Assembly (NCBI RefSeq): GCF_001542915.1
Contig: NZ_LNNH01000028.1
Coordinates: 1-64,000 of the forward strand
Direction of reading: 5' to 3'
DNA: 64,000 nucleotides
Source of the DNA: Peribacillus simplex
GTDB lineage: Bacteria; Bacillota; Bacilli; Bacillales; DSM-1321
The notes under the pieces: generated by a model
What the model saw: only the letters and a program-made list of their open reading frames with translations
What the model was told of the DNA's origin: nothing
The model's database searches: none
Translations under genes and position numbers: made by a program
Shown: positions 7,841 to 15,802 of the stretch, piece by piece
Layout: the number at the start of each line of letters is the position of its first letter
How positions within the stretch are numbered: the stretch's first letter is position 1

Positions 7841-9188
7841 TGAACCCGCCATTTGCAACGCGCTTAGCTTTGCGTTGGAAGACTCCTATCAAGTCACGAC
7901 AACGACAGACCCGGATGAAGGCCTTCGGAAGATTGAAAATCAAACATTTGATATCGTTTTGCTTGATTTGAGGATAGGCAATAAAAGCGGGCTTGATATC
8001 CTTCTGAAAATCAAACAACTCGCTCCTAACGTGGCAGTCATCATGATGACTGCCTATTCATCCATCGATACTTCCATCGAGGCCATAAAAAAAGGAGCCT
8101 ATTATTATATTGAGAAGCCTCTAAATATAAAAGAACTTTCGATGCTTATGATGAGGGCAGCCGAATTCAATCAGATGACGAATCAATTGGAGACACTTCA
8201 TGAAGAATTGGAGAAACAAAGGGGAATGGGGAATTTTCTTGGTAATAGCAGGGCGATGCAGCGCATTTTTTCCATGATCGATAGAGTGAAAGATATTGAT
8301 TCCAGTGTGCTTATTACAGGTGAAAGCGGAACGGGCAAAGAGCTTGTAGCCAGGAACATCCATACGCTGGGAAGAAGGAAAAATAAGCCCATGCAGATCG
8401 TCAATTGCGCGGCTATTCCCGACATGCTGCTGGAATCTGAATTGTTCGGGTATGAAAAGGGAGCTTTTTCAGGTGCCACCCAGAGGAAGGATGGGAAGTT
8501 CGTTGCCGCTAATGGAGGCATTCTATTTCTTGATGAAATTAGTGAAATGCCCTTGCCCCTCCAAGCCAAATTATTACGGGTGCTGCAGGAACGGGAAGTG
8601 ACTCCCCTCGGTTCCAATACGAAACGATCATTGGATGTCCGCATAATCAGTGCGGCCAATAAAAATCTGGAGCAAATGGTGATGGACGGGGAGTTCCGGG
8701 AGGATTTGTTTTTCAGGCTGAATGTCATTCCCATTTCCATGCCGCCGCTTCGGGAAAGAAAAGAAGATTTGCCGATCCTGATGGATTATTATATGAAAAA
8801 ACACGCAAGGGACATGAACAGGGAAGAGAAGACATTTTCGGCGGCCGCACGGCAGATCCTGCTCGATTATCATTATCCCGGGAATGTCCGCGAGCTTGGG
8901 AACATGATCGAATATGCGGTAGCCCTATCAAATTCTACATGTATGGAGGATACAGACCTGCCACAATATGTTCAAGAACAAAAGTTCGTCTTTCAGCCGG
9001 ATGTGTTGGAGGATGATCGAAACAGTTTTCGCGTTCCACTTGGCATGTCCATGAAAGACATAGAGGAAAAAGTCATTACGGCCACTCTGCAATATTGTAA
9101 GAACCATCGGCAAAAAACCGCGCAAGTCCTAAAAATATCGGAAAGAAGCCTGCGTGATAAAATTAAACTCATTTCCCAAAAAGAATAA
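7815..9188 (+). CDS. NtrC-type sigma-54 response regulator
   Basis: A 457-residue partner of the preceding kinase. The receiver domain (1-120) has the acidic pair Asp9-Asp10, phospho-acceptor Asp51 in LLDLRIG, Thr79 and Lys101. The AAA+ domain (about 141-370) has Walker A GESGTGKE (169-176), the sigma-54 contact loop GAFSGA (216-221, Ser in place of the usual Thr), Walker B GGILFLDEI and the R-finger region FREDLFFRLN. A Fis-type helix-turn-helix ends the protein (KTAQVLKISERSLRDKI). It should bind an upstream enhancer and drive sigma-54 (SigL) polymerase. The well-formed -24/-12 promoter at 9300, right after this gene, is its obvious target. B. subtilis SigL activators I know of lack a receiver domain, so this architecture is unusual for the group. 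Confidence 0.95.
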   Translation: MLHVLVIDDEPAICNALSFALEDSYQVTTTTDPDEGLRKIENQTFDIVLLDLRIGNKSGLDILLKIKQLAPNVAVIMMTAYSSIDTSIEAIKKGAYYYIEKPLNIKELSMLMMRAAEFNQMTNQLETLHEELEKQRGMGNFLGNSRAMQRIFSMIDRVKDIDSSVLITGESGTGKELVARNIHTLGRRKNKPMQIVNCAAIPDMLLESELFGYEKGAFSGATQRKDGKFVAANGGILFLDEISEMPLPLQAKLLRVLQEREVTPLGSNTKRSLDVRIISAANKNLEQMVMDGEFREDLFFRLNVIPISMPPLRERKEDLPILMDYYMKKHARDMNREEKTFSAAARQILLDYHYPGNVRELGNMIEYAVALSNSTCMEDTDLPQYVQEQKFVFQPDVLEDDRNSFRVPLGMSMKDIEEKVITATLQYCKNHRQKTAQVLKISERSLRDKIKLISQKE

Positions 9189-9199
9189 ACTAAAGGCTG

Positions 9200-9241
9200 A
9201 ACCGGCAAATTTTTCTGGGGATTCGGAAAATATTGCCGGTT
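9200..9241. promoter_or_regulatory. Long inverted repeat: terminator or enhancer site
   Basis: AACCGGCAA (9200-9208) and TTGCCGGTT (9233-9241) are perfect complements, and pairing continues inward through the ATTTTTC / GGAAAAT flanks with one offset. The T tract after it is short. It lies 60-100 bp upstream of the -24 element, where an NtrC-type activator usually binds. It could end the regulator transcript, act as enhancer, or do both. Confidence 0.55.
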
Positions 9242-9299
9242 TCCTATAGATTTGCATCGATACATCGGCAAAATTTCCATGATGAAGCGATTACTTCAC

Positions 9300-9317
9300 T
9301 TGGCATGTTACTTGCAT
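9300..9317 (+). promoter_or_regulatory. Sigma-54 (-24/-12) promoter of the TAXI-ABC-GlcDF operon
   Basis: TTGGCATGTTACTTGCAT places GG at 9302-9303 and GC at 9314-9315, exactly 12 bases apart, as in the TGGCACN5TTGCW consensus. Transcription is expected near 9327, leaving an 18-base leader that carries the GAGAGGAG ribosome site of the next gene. It lies directly downstream of the sigma-54 activator gene. Confidence 0.85.
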
Positions 9318-9344
9318 CTAAATAGAGTAAGAGAGGAGATCACT

Positions 9345-10349
9345 ATGAAAAATGGAACACTCTTTCTACCATTCATTTTGCTATTTTGTTTCATAACGGG
9401 ATGTTCTTTCATGAATGAGCAGCAGGAAATCTCTCAACCTGCTTCTGCCCTGAGACAGGGACAACCAGATTCAAGCGGACAGGATTTGTCGAATCGGATG
9501 CTAATCATAGCAACCGGGGACATGTCAGGTGTTTATTTTACCGTAGGCCAGAGACTGTCTGCGTTGTACGAAAGATATAACGGAGCCGTGTCGGGGACAC
9601 AGGTCACACAAGCTTCCATCGAAAATACGGAGCTAGTCAGCCAGCACAGGGCCGAAATCGGCTTTACGACAGTGGACGTACTAGAGTTGCCTTCTACGAA
9701 CAAATCAAGATTACGAGCATTGACGACCCTCTATTCCAACTATGTTCAAATTGTTACCACAAAACGTCATGATATTGATTCCTTGGATGATTTAGCTGGA
9801 AAAAGGGTTAGTGTGGGTACAAGCGGCAGCGGCACTAGACTAATTGCAGAACGAATCCTTTTGGAAACGGATTTACAGCCTGAACAATTGAATTTATCTT
9901 ATCTTTCTTTTACCCAAGCTGCCGAAGCGCTGCAAAATGGTTCCATTGATGCGGCTTTCTTCTCTTCAGGCATCCCGAATTATGAAATCGCTTACACATC
10001 CAAGCAAACCGAGCTCTCAATCATTCCGATACCGAAAGACATTATTGACCGTTTGCAGAAGCAATACGGAGTGTACGCTCAAAATGAAATCCCGGTTGAT
10101 ACATACAAGGGAATGCAGAAAGAGGTCCAAACGATTTCCATCAAAAATGTCTTGGTCACTTACGATGAAATGTCCGATCGGCATGCTTACAATCTTGTGA
10201 AAACATTATATGAGCATCTGCCGGAGCTGCAGGATACACATCCCGCCGCTTCTGACATTTCATTGAATGACGCAGCAGGGCCAGTTCCGCTCGATTTTCA
10301 TTCTGGTGCCATGAAATATTTTACCGAACATGGATTGATGAAAAAATGA
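9345..10349 (+). CDS. TAXI-family solute-binding lipoprotein
   Basis: An extracellular receptor of 334 residues anchored by lipid: signal peptide with lipobox FITGC at about residue 20, then a Ser/Gln-rich linker. The mature domain opens with MLIIATGDMSGVYFTVGQRLS and has GKRVSVGTSGSGTRLIAERIL and NGSIDAAFFSSG, the fold and motifs of TAXI proteins that feed TRAP transporters with carboxylates such as glutamate or 2-oxo acids. No TRAP membrane subunits (DctQ/DctM or fused) follow; an ABC importer does. It may be a co-receptor, or part of the sensing system by touching the kinase sensor domain. It is the first gene of the sigma-54 operon, starting at ATG 9345 behind GAGAGGAG. Confidence 0.9.
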   Translation: MKNGTLFLPFILLFCFITGCSFMNEQQEISQPASALRQGQPDSSGQDLSNRMLIIATGDMSGVYFTVGQRLSALYERYNGAVSGTQVTQASIENTELVSQHRAEIGFTTVDVLELPSTNKSRLRALTTLYSNYVQIVTTKRHDIDSLDDLAGKRVSVGTSGSGTRLIAERILLETDLQPEQLNLSYLSFTQAAEALQNGSIDAAFFSSGIPNYEIAYTSKQTELSIIPIPKDIIDRLQKQYGVYAQNEIPVDTYKGMQKEVQTISIKNVLVTYDEMSDRHAYNLVKTLYEHLPELQDTHPAASDISLNDAAGPVPLDFHSGAMKYFTEHGLMKK

Positions 10350-10368
10350 AAAAATGGAGGAAATGAGT

Positions 10369-11469
10369 ATGAAGAAAATAATGAGTTTACTATCCATCAT
10401 CATCTTGGTTGCGCTTGCAGGTTGCGGAAACCCGACTCCACAAAAACCGGGCGAATCCGTACAAACTAATTCAGGAGAAAAAGGAGAGAAAAAAATAACG
10501 ATTGCCGGGAATGGAGGAGTCATCGAAAGTGCCATTCGTGATGTCATCGCTCCTAAGTTCAAAGAAGAAACGGGAATAACCGTCAATTATATTTCCGGCT
10601 TATCGGGAGAAATCCTATCGAAAGTGGAATTACAGAAAAACGCGCCACAAATCGATATCGCCTTTTTTGTACCAGTGGACGTAATCCGGGCAAAGGAGAA
10701 GGAGCTGATCGAACCGGTTGATGAGTCCAATGTGCCGAATATGAAATCGGTGGATCCGCGTTTCATTCCGGCGGAGAAGGCAGCTGCTCCCGTATTCGGG
10801 TTAGTCATTGCACCGGCGTATAATACGGAAACCTTCAAAAAGGAGAAGTTGAAACCGATTGAATCGTGGAATGATTTGGTCTCACCGGATTACGAGGGGA
10901 AAACGGCCTTTGCGGATATTACGAATGACTGGGGCTTCAATACCCTTAATGGTTTAGCGATTTCAAATGGAGGAAGTACGGAAAACATCGAACCAGGGCT
11001 TGAAAAGGCAAAAGACCTTGCTGGCTATTCCAATACGTTTTATAAAAATTCAACACAAATGATGCCTGCGATCCAGCAAGGGGCCGCGGATATAACGGTC
11101 ATGGGCAGTTATTCAATAGGTGAACTGGCCGTATCCGGAATTCCCATCAAAATGGCTGTACCGAAAGAAGGCGTACCGCTGCAGGCTTTCAGCGCCGGGT
11201 TAGTGAAGAATACACCCAACAGTAAAGAGGCCCTAGAGTTCATTAATTATTTAGTCAGTAAAGAGGCCCAACAACTCATTTCCGAAAAAGGATTTTATCC
11301 GACGGTGGAAGGGATGAAGATACCGGAGAAATACGAAGAATCAATCGGACTCAAGGAAAGTGACAAAACATTCAAACCTGATTTCGCCAAGTTCGCTGAA
11401 ATTCGTGCTGAGGTGTCGGACAGATGGGCAAAAGAGGTTACTCCTGAATTAGGAACAAAACTTAAATAA
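10369..11469 (+). CDS. ABC importer solute-binding lipoprotein (iron/thiamine/polyamine type)
   Basis: A 366-residue lipoprotein with lipobox LAGC at about residue 20 and a class-II periplasmic-binding fold: KITIAGNGGVIESAIRDVIAPKFKEETGI, APQIDIAFFVPVDV, ESWNDLVSPDYEGKTAFADIT, and the C-terminal SKEALEFINYLVSKEAQQ. This layout is common to extracellular binding proteins of the iron(III), thiamine, 2-aminoethylphosphonate and polyamine-type importers, so the ligand cannot be fixed. The ATG at 10369 follows GGAGG by seven bases; ATGs at 10354 and 10363 are less well placed. It is tightly spaced after the TAXI gene and before the ATPase gene. Confidence 0.9.
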   Translation: MKKIMSLLSIIILVALAGCGNPTPQKPGESVQTNSGEKGEKKITIAGNGGVIESAIRDVIAPKFKEETGITVNYISGLSGEILSKVELQKNAPQIDIAFFVPVDVIRAKEKELIEPVDESNVPNMKSVDPRFIPAEKAAAPVFGLVIAPAYNTETFKKEKLKPIESWNDLVSPDYEGKTAFADITNDWGFNTLNGLAISNGGSTENIEPGLEKAKDLAGYSNTFYKNSTQMMPAIQQGAADITVMGSYSIGELAVSGIPIKMAVPKEGVPLQAFSAGLVKNTPNSKEALEFINYLVSKEAQQLISEKGFYPTVEGMKIPEKYEESIGLKESDKTFKPDFAKFAEIRAEVSDRWAKEVTPELGTKLK

Positions 11470-11486
11470 AAAGGGGTGGAGGTAAC

Positions 11487-12305
11487 ATGGAAGTAGTGAA
11501 AACAGAGGCAGGAACCAACAGGATGTCTATGAAGTCCATTCACCGTTTCGAGTCAACCAAAAATGACGTGGAGATAAAAGGGGCATTCAAGCAGTTTGGC
11601 ACGAATGTTGTTCTGAATGGAATCGATCTCGAGGTGAAGCAAGGGGAGTTACTAACCCTTCTTGGCCCTTCAGGATGCGGCAAGTCCACCACCTTGAACC
11701 TCATCGCAGGATTCCTCGATGCGGATCGGGGCGAGGTCCATATCAAGGGCAATAATGTTACAAAGGTTCCCCCTTATAAAAGAGATTTAGGGATGGTTTT
11801 TCAAACGTATTCGCTTTTTCCCCATATGACAGTCTATGAAAATCTAAGTTTCGGGTTGAAACTGCGTAAAGTCGGAAAGTCCGAGCAAGAAAAGAAAATA
11901 AGCCAAGCGCTTGAATTGGTGAAAATGTCCGGGCTTGAGAATCGTTATCCGAGGGAGTTATCTGGGGGACAGCGCCAGCGTGTTGCCATTTCACGGGCAC
12001 TTGTCGTGGAGCCAGAGCTGCTTCTGCTGGATGAGCCCCTTTCAAACCTTGATGCCAAATTAAGGCATGAATTGAGGGCTGAGATCAAGCGACTGCAAAA
12101 GGAGATTGGCGTGACGACCATATTTGTCACCCATGACCAAGAGGAAGCCCTTTCCATGTCGGATCGAGTAGTGGTCATGAATGCAGGGAAAATTGAACAA
12201 ATCAGTACGCCGACTGACATATACAATCATCCCAAGACTGAATTCGTGTTTCAGTTCATCGGAAAATCGAATTGTTTTGAAGGGAACGTGTCAGCGGTGG
12301 ATTAA
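11487..12305 (+). CDS. ABC importer ATPase, nucleotide-binding part (cut short by an in-frame stop)
   Basis: Energises the importer encoded around it. All nucleotide-binding parts are present: Walker A GPSGCGKST, Q-loop MVFQTYSLFPHM, signature LSGGQRQRVAISRAL, Walker B LLLLDEPLSNLD and the switch TIFVTHDQ. The frame stops with TAA at 12303-12305 after NVSAVD, where relatives of the PotA/FbpC type continue into a TOBE domain. The same frame resumes without a shift and encodes that TOBE domain up to 12650, so one codon separates a 272-residue protein from the normal length of about 387. The short product may still work as an ATPase. ATG 11487 has GGTGGAGGT upstream. Confidence 0.92.
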   Translation: MEVVKTEAGTNRMSMKSIHRFESTKNDVEIKGAFKQFGTNVVLNGIDLEVKQGELLTLLGPSGCGKSTTLNLIAGFLDADRGEVHIKGNNVTKVPPYKRDLGMVFQTYSLFPHMTVYENLSFGLKLRKVGKSEQEKKISQALELVKMSGLENRYPRELSGGQRQRVAISRALVVEPELLLLDEPLSNLDAKLRHELRAEIKRLQKEIGVTTIFVTHDQEEALSMSDRVVVMNAGKIEQISTPTDIYNHPKTEFVFQFIGKSNCFEGNVSAVD

Positions 12306-12362
12306 CGGAAAATCACAGTCAAGTTAGGTTCTGACTTCGCTCATGTAGACGCTGGTAATATC

Positions 12363-12650
12363 ATGGGCGATGACGGTGATTTGAAACCGGGGGATGCGGT
12401 CAGGATATATATCAGGCCAGAAAAAATGGAGATCATCTCTGCGGAGGGAACATCATCTTCTCCGCCGTTGGATTTCCATCGTGCTCAAATCAGCCAAATC
12501 AATTACCTTGGTACGTCTTGGGAGGTCCATGTACTGCTACAAGGAAAGAGCATTCAAGTATTAACGGCCGCTTTCGATTCTTCATGGCAAAATGGAAGTG
12601 AGGTGTTTATCGGATGGAGCCCATCAGAAGTTATGCTAGTCAAGAAATAG
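12363..12650 (+). pseudogene. Detached TOBE domain of the ABC ATPase
   Basis: In the same reading frame as the ATPase gene and separated only by its TAA at 12303. It reads GDAVRIYIRPEKMEII, then a second beta motif with INYLGTSWEVHVLLQG and a final VFIGWSPSEVMLVKK, which is the usual regulatory and contact domain at the end of importer ATPases. The codons between (RKITVKLGSDFAHVD) also fit the family. An internal ATG at 12363 exists but has no ribosome site, so separate translation is doubtful. This is most simply a nonsense mutation in one gene, or a base-calling error. Confidence 0.8.
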
Positions 12651-13558
12651 AAACTAAGATGAATCCGCTTGAGCCGCAACAGGAACCTAAGTTCAAAAAA
12701 AGGAAAGTATGGGTGCCGGGTTTGCTGCTCTTAACGCCCATTCTGCTATTTATATTCGGTTTCTTCGTCATACCGATGTTATACATCTTATATTTAAGCT
12801 TCATTTCCACCGATAATCTTGGGGCGGAGGATGCGGTATATAGCTTGAAAAACTATACCCAATTATTTACCGATAGCTACTATCTATCCTCTTTATGGCT
12901 GACGGTAAAAATCAGTTTATATTCCGTATTGGTCGCTTTATTCCTAGGGTACCCTGTCGCTTTGACAATGGCAAGAAGTTCAGCGCGAATCAGGGGGTAC
13001 ATCACCCTCTTGATCGTCTCTCCGCTTTTGGTGAGTATCGTTGTGCGCAATTTTGGCTGGTACCTGCTGCTGCTGCCGAACGGAACGATCAATCAAACCT
13101 TGATGGCGCTCGGAATCATCAATGCGCCATTGAAACTTCTATTTTCGGAAATCGGAGTGGTGATCGGGCTCTCCAATGCCTACCTGCCGTTCATGATCCT
13201 ATCGATCGTTGCCAGCCTTTATAATATCGACCCTTCCCTGGACAAGGCGGGAGCCATACTAGGTGCAAGCCCTTTCAGAAGGTTCTTTTCGATAACCTTG
13301 CCGCTAAGCATACCAGGCATCGTATCGGGCTGCATACTTGTGTTCAGCTTATCGATGAGTGCGTATGTCACACCGGCACTCATGGGCGGAGCGAATGTGC
13401 CAGTCATGCCCGTTGTCATATACGACCAGATTAATAATCTGCTTCACTGGACATTCGGATCTGCCCTTTCTTATATTCTATTGGCAACGACGGTCCTTTC
13501 AGTGACCATTTTTACGAGAGTGTTTGAAAAAGGGAAATTCAAGGAGGTATTCCGATAA
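12614..13558 (+). CDS. ABC importer permease, PotB type
   Basis: First membrane subunit, about 314 residues with six predicted helices. The first is PGLLLLTPILLFIFGFFVIPMLYILYLSF near residue 35. The EAA loop that docks the ATPase is DKAGAILGASPFRRFFSITLPLSIPGI near residue 210. The start at 12614 is inside the end of the TOBE frame and has AGTGAGGTG eight bases upstream; ATG 12659 is an alternative with a poorer site. The protein resembles PotB/CysT-like permeases of the spermidine, iron and molybdate group. It overlaps the next permease gene at TAATG. Confidence 0.92.
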   Translation: MEPIRSYASQEIETKMNPLEPQQEPKFKKRKVWVPGLLLLTPILLFIFGFFVIPMLYILYLSFISTDNLGAEDAVYSLKNYTQLFTDSYYLSSLWLTVKISLYSVLVALFLGYPVALTMARSSARIRGYITLLIVSPLLVSIVVRNFGWYLLLLPNGTINQTLMALGIINAPLKLLFSEIGVVIGLSNAYLPFMILSIVASLYNIDPSLDKAGAILGASPFRRFFSITLPLSIPGIVSGCILVFSLSMSAYVTPALMGGANVPVMPVVIYDQINNLLHWTFGSALSYILLATTVLSVTIFTRVFEKGKFKEVFR

Positions 13559-14364
13559 TGAAAACGTTTGGCGGCCTTCGGATTGCAGTAGCCGTGTTAG
13601 CAATCATCTATATCTTGATTCCGCTGATTGTCGTTATCCCGGCATCTTTTACTAGCGCGAATTATCCTAGTTTTCCAGCTGATGGTTTTTCGCTGCAATG
13701 GTATACAAAAATACTGGAGCGTCCTGAATTTCTCGAAGCATTTTTGAACAGTGCAAAGTTTGCTGCGCTTGCGGCCCTTTTCTCGGTCATATTCGGGACC
13801 TTGGCAGCTCTTGGCATCGCAAAATATGAGATTCCGGGTAAATCCTATATTACAGCCCTTTTAACTTCTCCATTGAGTGTTCCGCAATTGGTTTTGGGGA
13901 TAGCCCTTTTAATGTACTTTACACCCATGATGCTGGCCGGGACGTCTACTGGTTTTTTAATTGCCCATATCGTCATTTGCATCCCCTATGTCATGCGGCT
14001 CGTGTTGACGGGTTTAAGCGGATTTGATTACAATCTTGAACGTGCTGCAGCCATACTGGGGGCCAACCCTTTGACTGTATTCCTGAAAGTGACGCTGCCG
14101 CTGATCGGATCTGCGGCCATATCGGGAGGTTTATTCGCCTTTTTGACATCGTTTGATAATGTGACGGTTTCCCTCTTTATGGTATCACCTGAAATGCGAA
14201 CGCTGCCGATCGAGATTTTTTCGCAAATGCAGGATGCCTATAATCCAATCGTCGCAAGCGTATCAAGCGTAGTCATTTTCATATCTGTGCTGCTGATCAT
14301 CATACTCGAAAAAATTCAAGGTGTCGGGAAGGTTTTCGGCGGTTCACATCATACAAACGGATAA
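13558..14364 (+). CDS. ABC importer permease, PotC type
   Basis: Second membrane subunit, 268 residues and about six helices, starting MKTFGGLRIAVAVLAIIYILIPLIVVIPASF. A large external loop with YPSFPADGFSLQWY follows, typical of PotC-like permeases. Its EAA loop is ERAAAILGANPLTVFLKVTLPLIGSA near residue 165. The ATG overlaps the stop of the previous gene (TAATG), giving translational coupling. With the binding protein and ATPase it makes a complete importer. Confidence 0.92.
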   Translation: MKTFGGLRIAVAVLAIIYILIPLIVVIPASFTSANYPSFPADGFSLQWYTKILERPEFLEAFLNSAKFAALAALFSVIFGTLAALGIAKYEIPGKSYITALLTSPLSVPQLVLGIALLMYFTPMMLAGTSTGFLIAHIVICIPYVMRLVLTGLSGFDYNLERAAAILGANPLTVFLKVTLPLIGSAAISGGLFAFLTSFDNVTVSLFMVSPEMRTLPIEIFSQMQDAYNPIVASVSSVVIFISVLLIIILEKIQGVGKVFGGSHHTNG

Positions 14365-14395
14365 CCGCTATGAACCTAGAAAGGAAGTGAAGCAC

Positions 14396-15802
14396 ATGGA
14401 GCAAGACGCCCTTGCTGCTCTTAGTCAGATCATTCCTGGGGATCGGATGTTCCTTGATTTGGCGGAGCGTTATTGTTATAGCTATGATGCTTCTTTTGGG
14501 GAGTATTTACCTGAAATTGTCATACAGCCTAAAAACGCGAAAGAAATCAGTGAGTTAGTGAAAATGGCCAATCTACACAAAATCCCCGTTTACCCTAGAG
14601 GATCGGGTACCTCTCTAAGTGGCGGCCCCTTACCTGTAAAGGGCGGGATGGTTCTTGATCTTACCCTTTTGCGAGATAAATTGTTTATTGACAGGGAAAA
14701 TATGCTCGCGATTGTGTCTCCAGGCGTGATTACGGCCACCATCCATCAAAAAGCCGACGAAGCGGGTTTGTTTTATCCACCTGACCCAAGCAGTTCCAAT
14801 GTGGCCACAATAGGCGGGAATCTATTGGAAAATTCGAGCGGACCAAAAGGGTTGAAGTATGGGACGACTAAAGAATATGTAATCGGATTGGAAGTGGTCA
14901 CGCCTACAGGGGAAATCATCCGTACCGGCGGAAAGACCGTGAAAAATGTTACCGGCTATGACTTGACCCGGTTAATTGTGGGTTCAGAGGGCACCTTGGG
15001 AATTGTGACGGAGGCGATCATCCGCTTGATTCCAAAACCGCAAAGCCAAAAAACATTCGTGGCCCATTTCAATCATTTCATTGACTCGGGCCATGCGATA
15101 ACAAGCATCTTATCGTCAGGAATCCTCCCTTCGGCCTTGGAATTAATGGATAATGCATGTATCCGTGCTGTCGAGAACTATCGCCCTTCAGGCTTGCCGC
15201 TACAAGCAGAGGCCATCTTGATCATCGAAGTCGATGGTCATCCGTTGGCAATTGAAGAAGAAATAAATAAATGCGCGGATATTTGCAAAGATAACGGGGC
15301 TTCCTACGTCAAGATTGCGGAAACGGAGGAGGAACGCCAAACCATTTGGAGTGCGCGTAAATGGGTATCCCCGGCCATTACTCAAATGGGGCCGACGAAA
15401 ATTTCGGAGGATGCCACGGTCCCGCGCAATCAAATTCCGGCAATGATGGAGAGATTACAGCAAATCCGCGATAAATATGAATTGAACTTGGTTGTTTTCG
15501 GTCATGCCGGTGATGGAAACTTACACCCGAACATCATTACCGATAAACGAAATAAAGCGGAAATGAAAAAAGTGGAGCTTGCCGTTAGTGAAATTTTTGA
15601 AGCAGCGATCGAACTGGGCGGAACGCTTTCCGGGGAACACGGAATCGGTACGTTGAAGTCACCCTATATGGAAATGGAATTAGGGGCAAATGGGGTAAAT
15701 ATGATGAAAAAAATCAAGGAAGCGTGGGATCCGAATAATATCTTGAACCCTGGTAAGATCTTTGCTGAAAAAGGTCAAACAAAGGTCGTGTTGCTCACAT
15801 GA
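14396..15802 (+). CDS. glcD: Glycolate oxidase FAD subunit (GlcD/YsfC type)
   Basis: A 468-residue flavoprotein of the FAD-linked oxidase family that oxidises glycolate, D-lactate or other 2-hydroxy acids. The FAD-binding domain (about 35-215) shows PRGSGTSLSGGPLPV, VSPGVITATIHQKADEAGL, FYPPDPSS, and TGGKTVKNVTGYDLT. The C-terminal substrate domain has VFGHAGDGNLHPNI and LSGEHGIGTLKSPYM, with conserved histidines. No GlcE-like third subunit is present; as in the B. subtilis YsfC-YsfD pair, only D and F subunits occur. ATG 14396 has AAGGAAGTG upstream. It overlaps the next gene by four bases (ATGA). Confidence 0.93.
   Translation: MEQDALAALSQIIPGDRMFLDLAERYCYSYDASFGEYLPEIVIQPKNAKEISELVKMANLHKIPVYPRGSGTSLSGGPLPVKGGMVLDLTLLRDKLFIDRENMLAIVSPGVITATIHQKADEAGLFYPPDPSSSNVATIGGNLLENSSGPKGLKYGTTKEYVIGLEVVTPTGEIIRTGGKTVKNVTGYDLTRLIVGSEGTLGIVTEAIIRLIPKPQSQKTFVAHFNHFIDSGHAITSILSSGILPSALELMDNACIRAVENYRPSGLPLQAEAILIIEVDGHPLAIEEEINKCADICKDNGASYVKIAETEEERQTIWSARKWVSPAITQMGPTKISEDATVPRNQIPAMMERLQQIRDKYELNLVVFGHAGDGNLHPNIITDKRNKAEMKKVELAVSEIFEAAIELGGTLSGEHGIGTLKSPYMEMELGANGVNMMKKIKEAWDPNNILNPGKIFAEKGQTKVVLLT

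Noticed and set aside
8198-8740. 180-codon minus-strand frame inside the response regulator gene
   Set aside because: It is the antisense shadow of a clearly coding AAA+ domain and shows no known motif.
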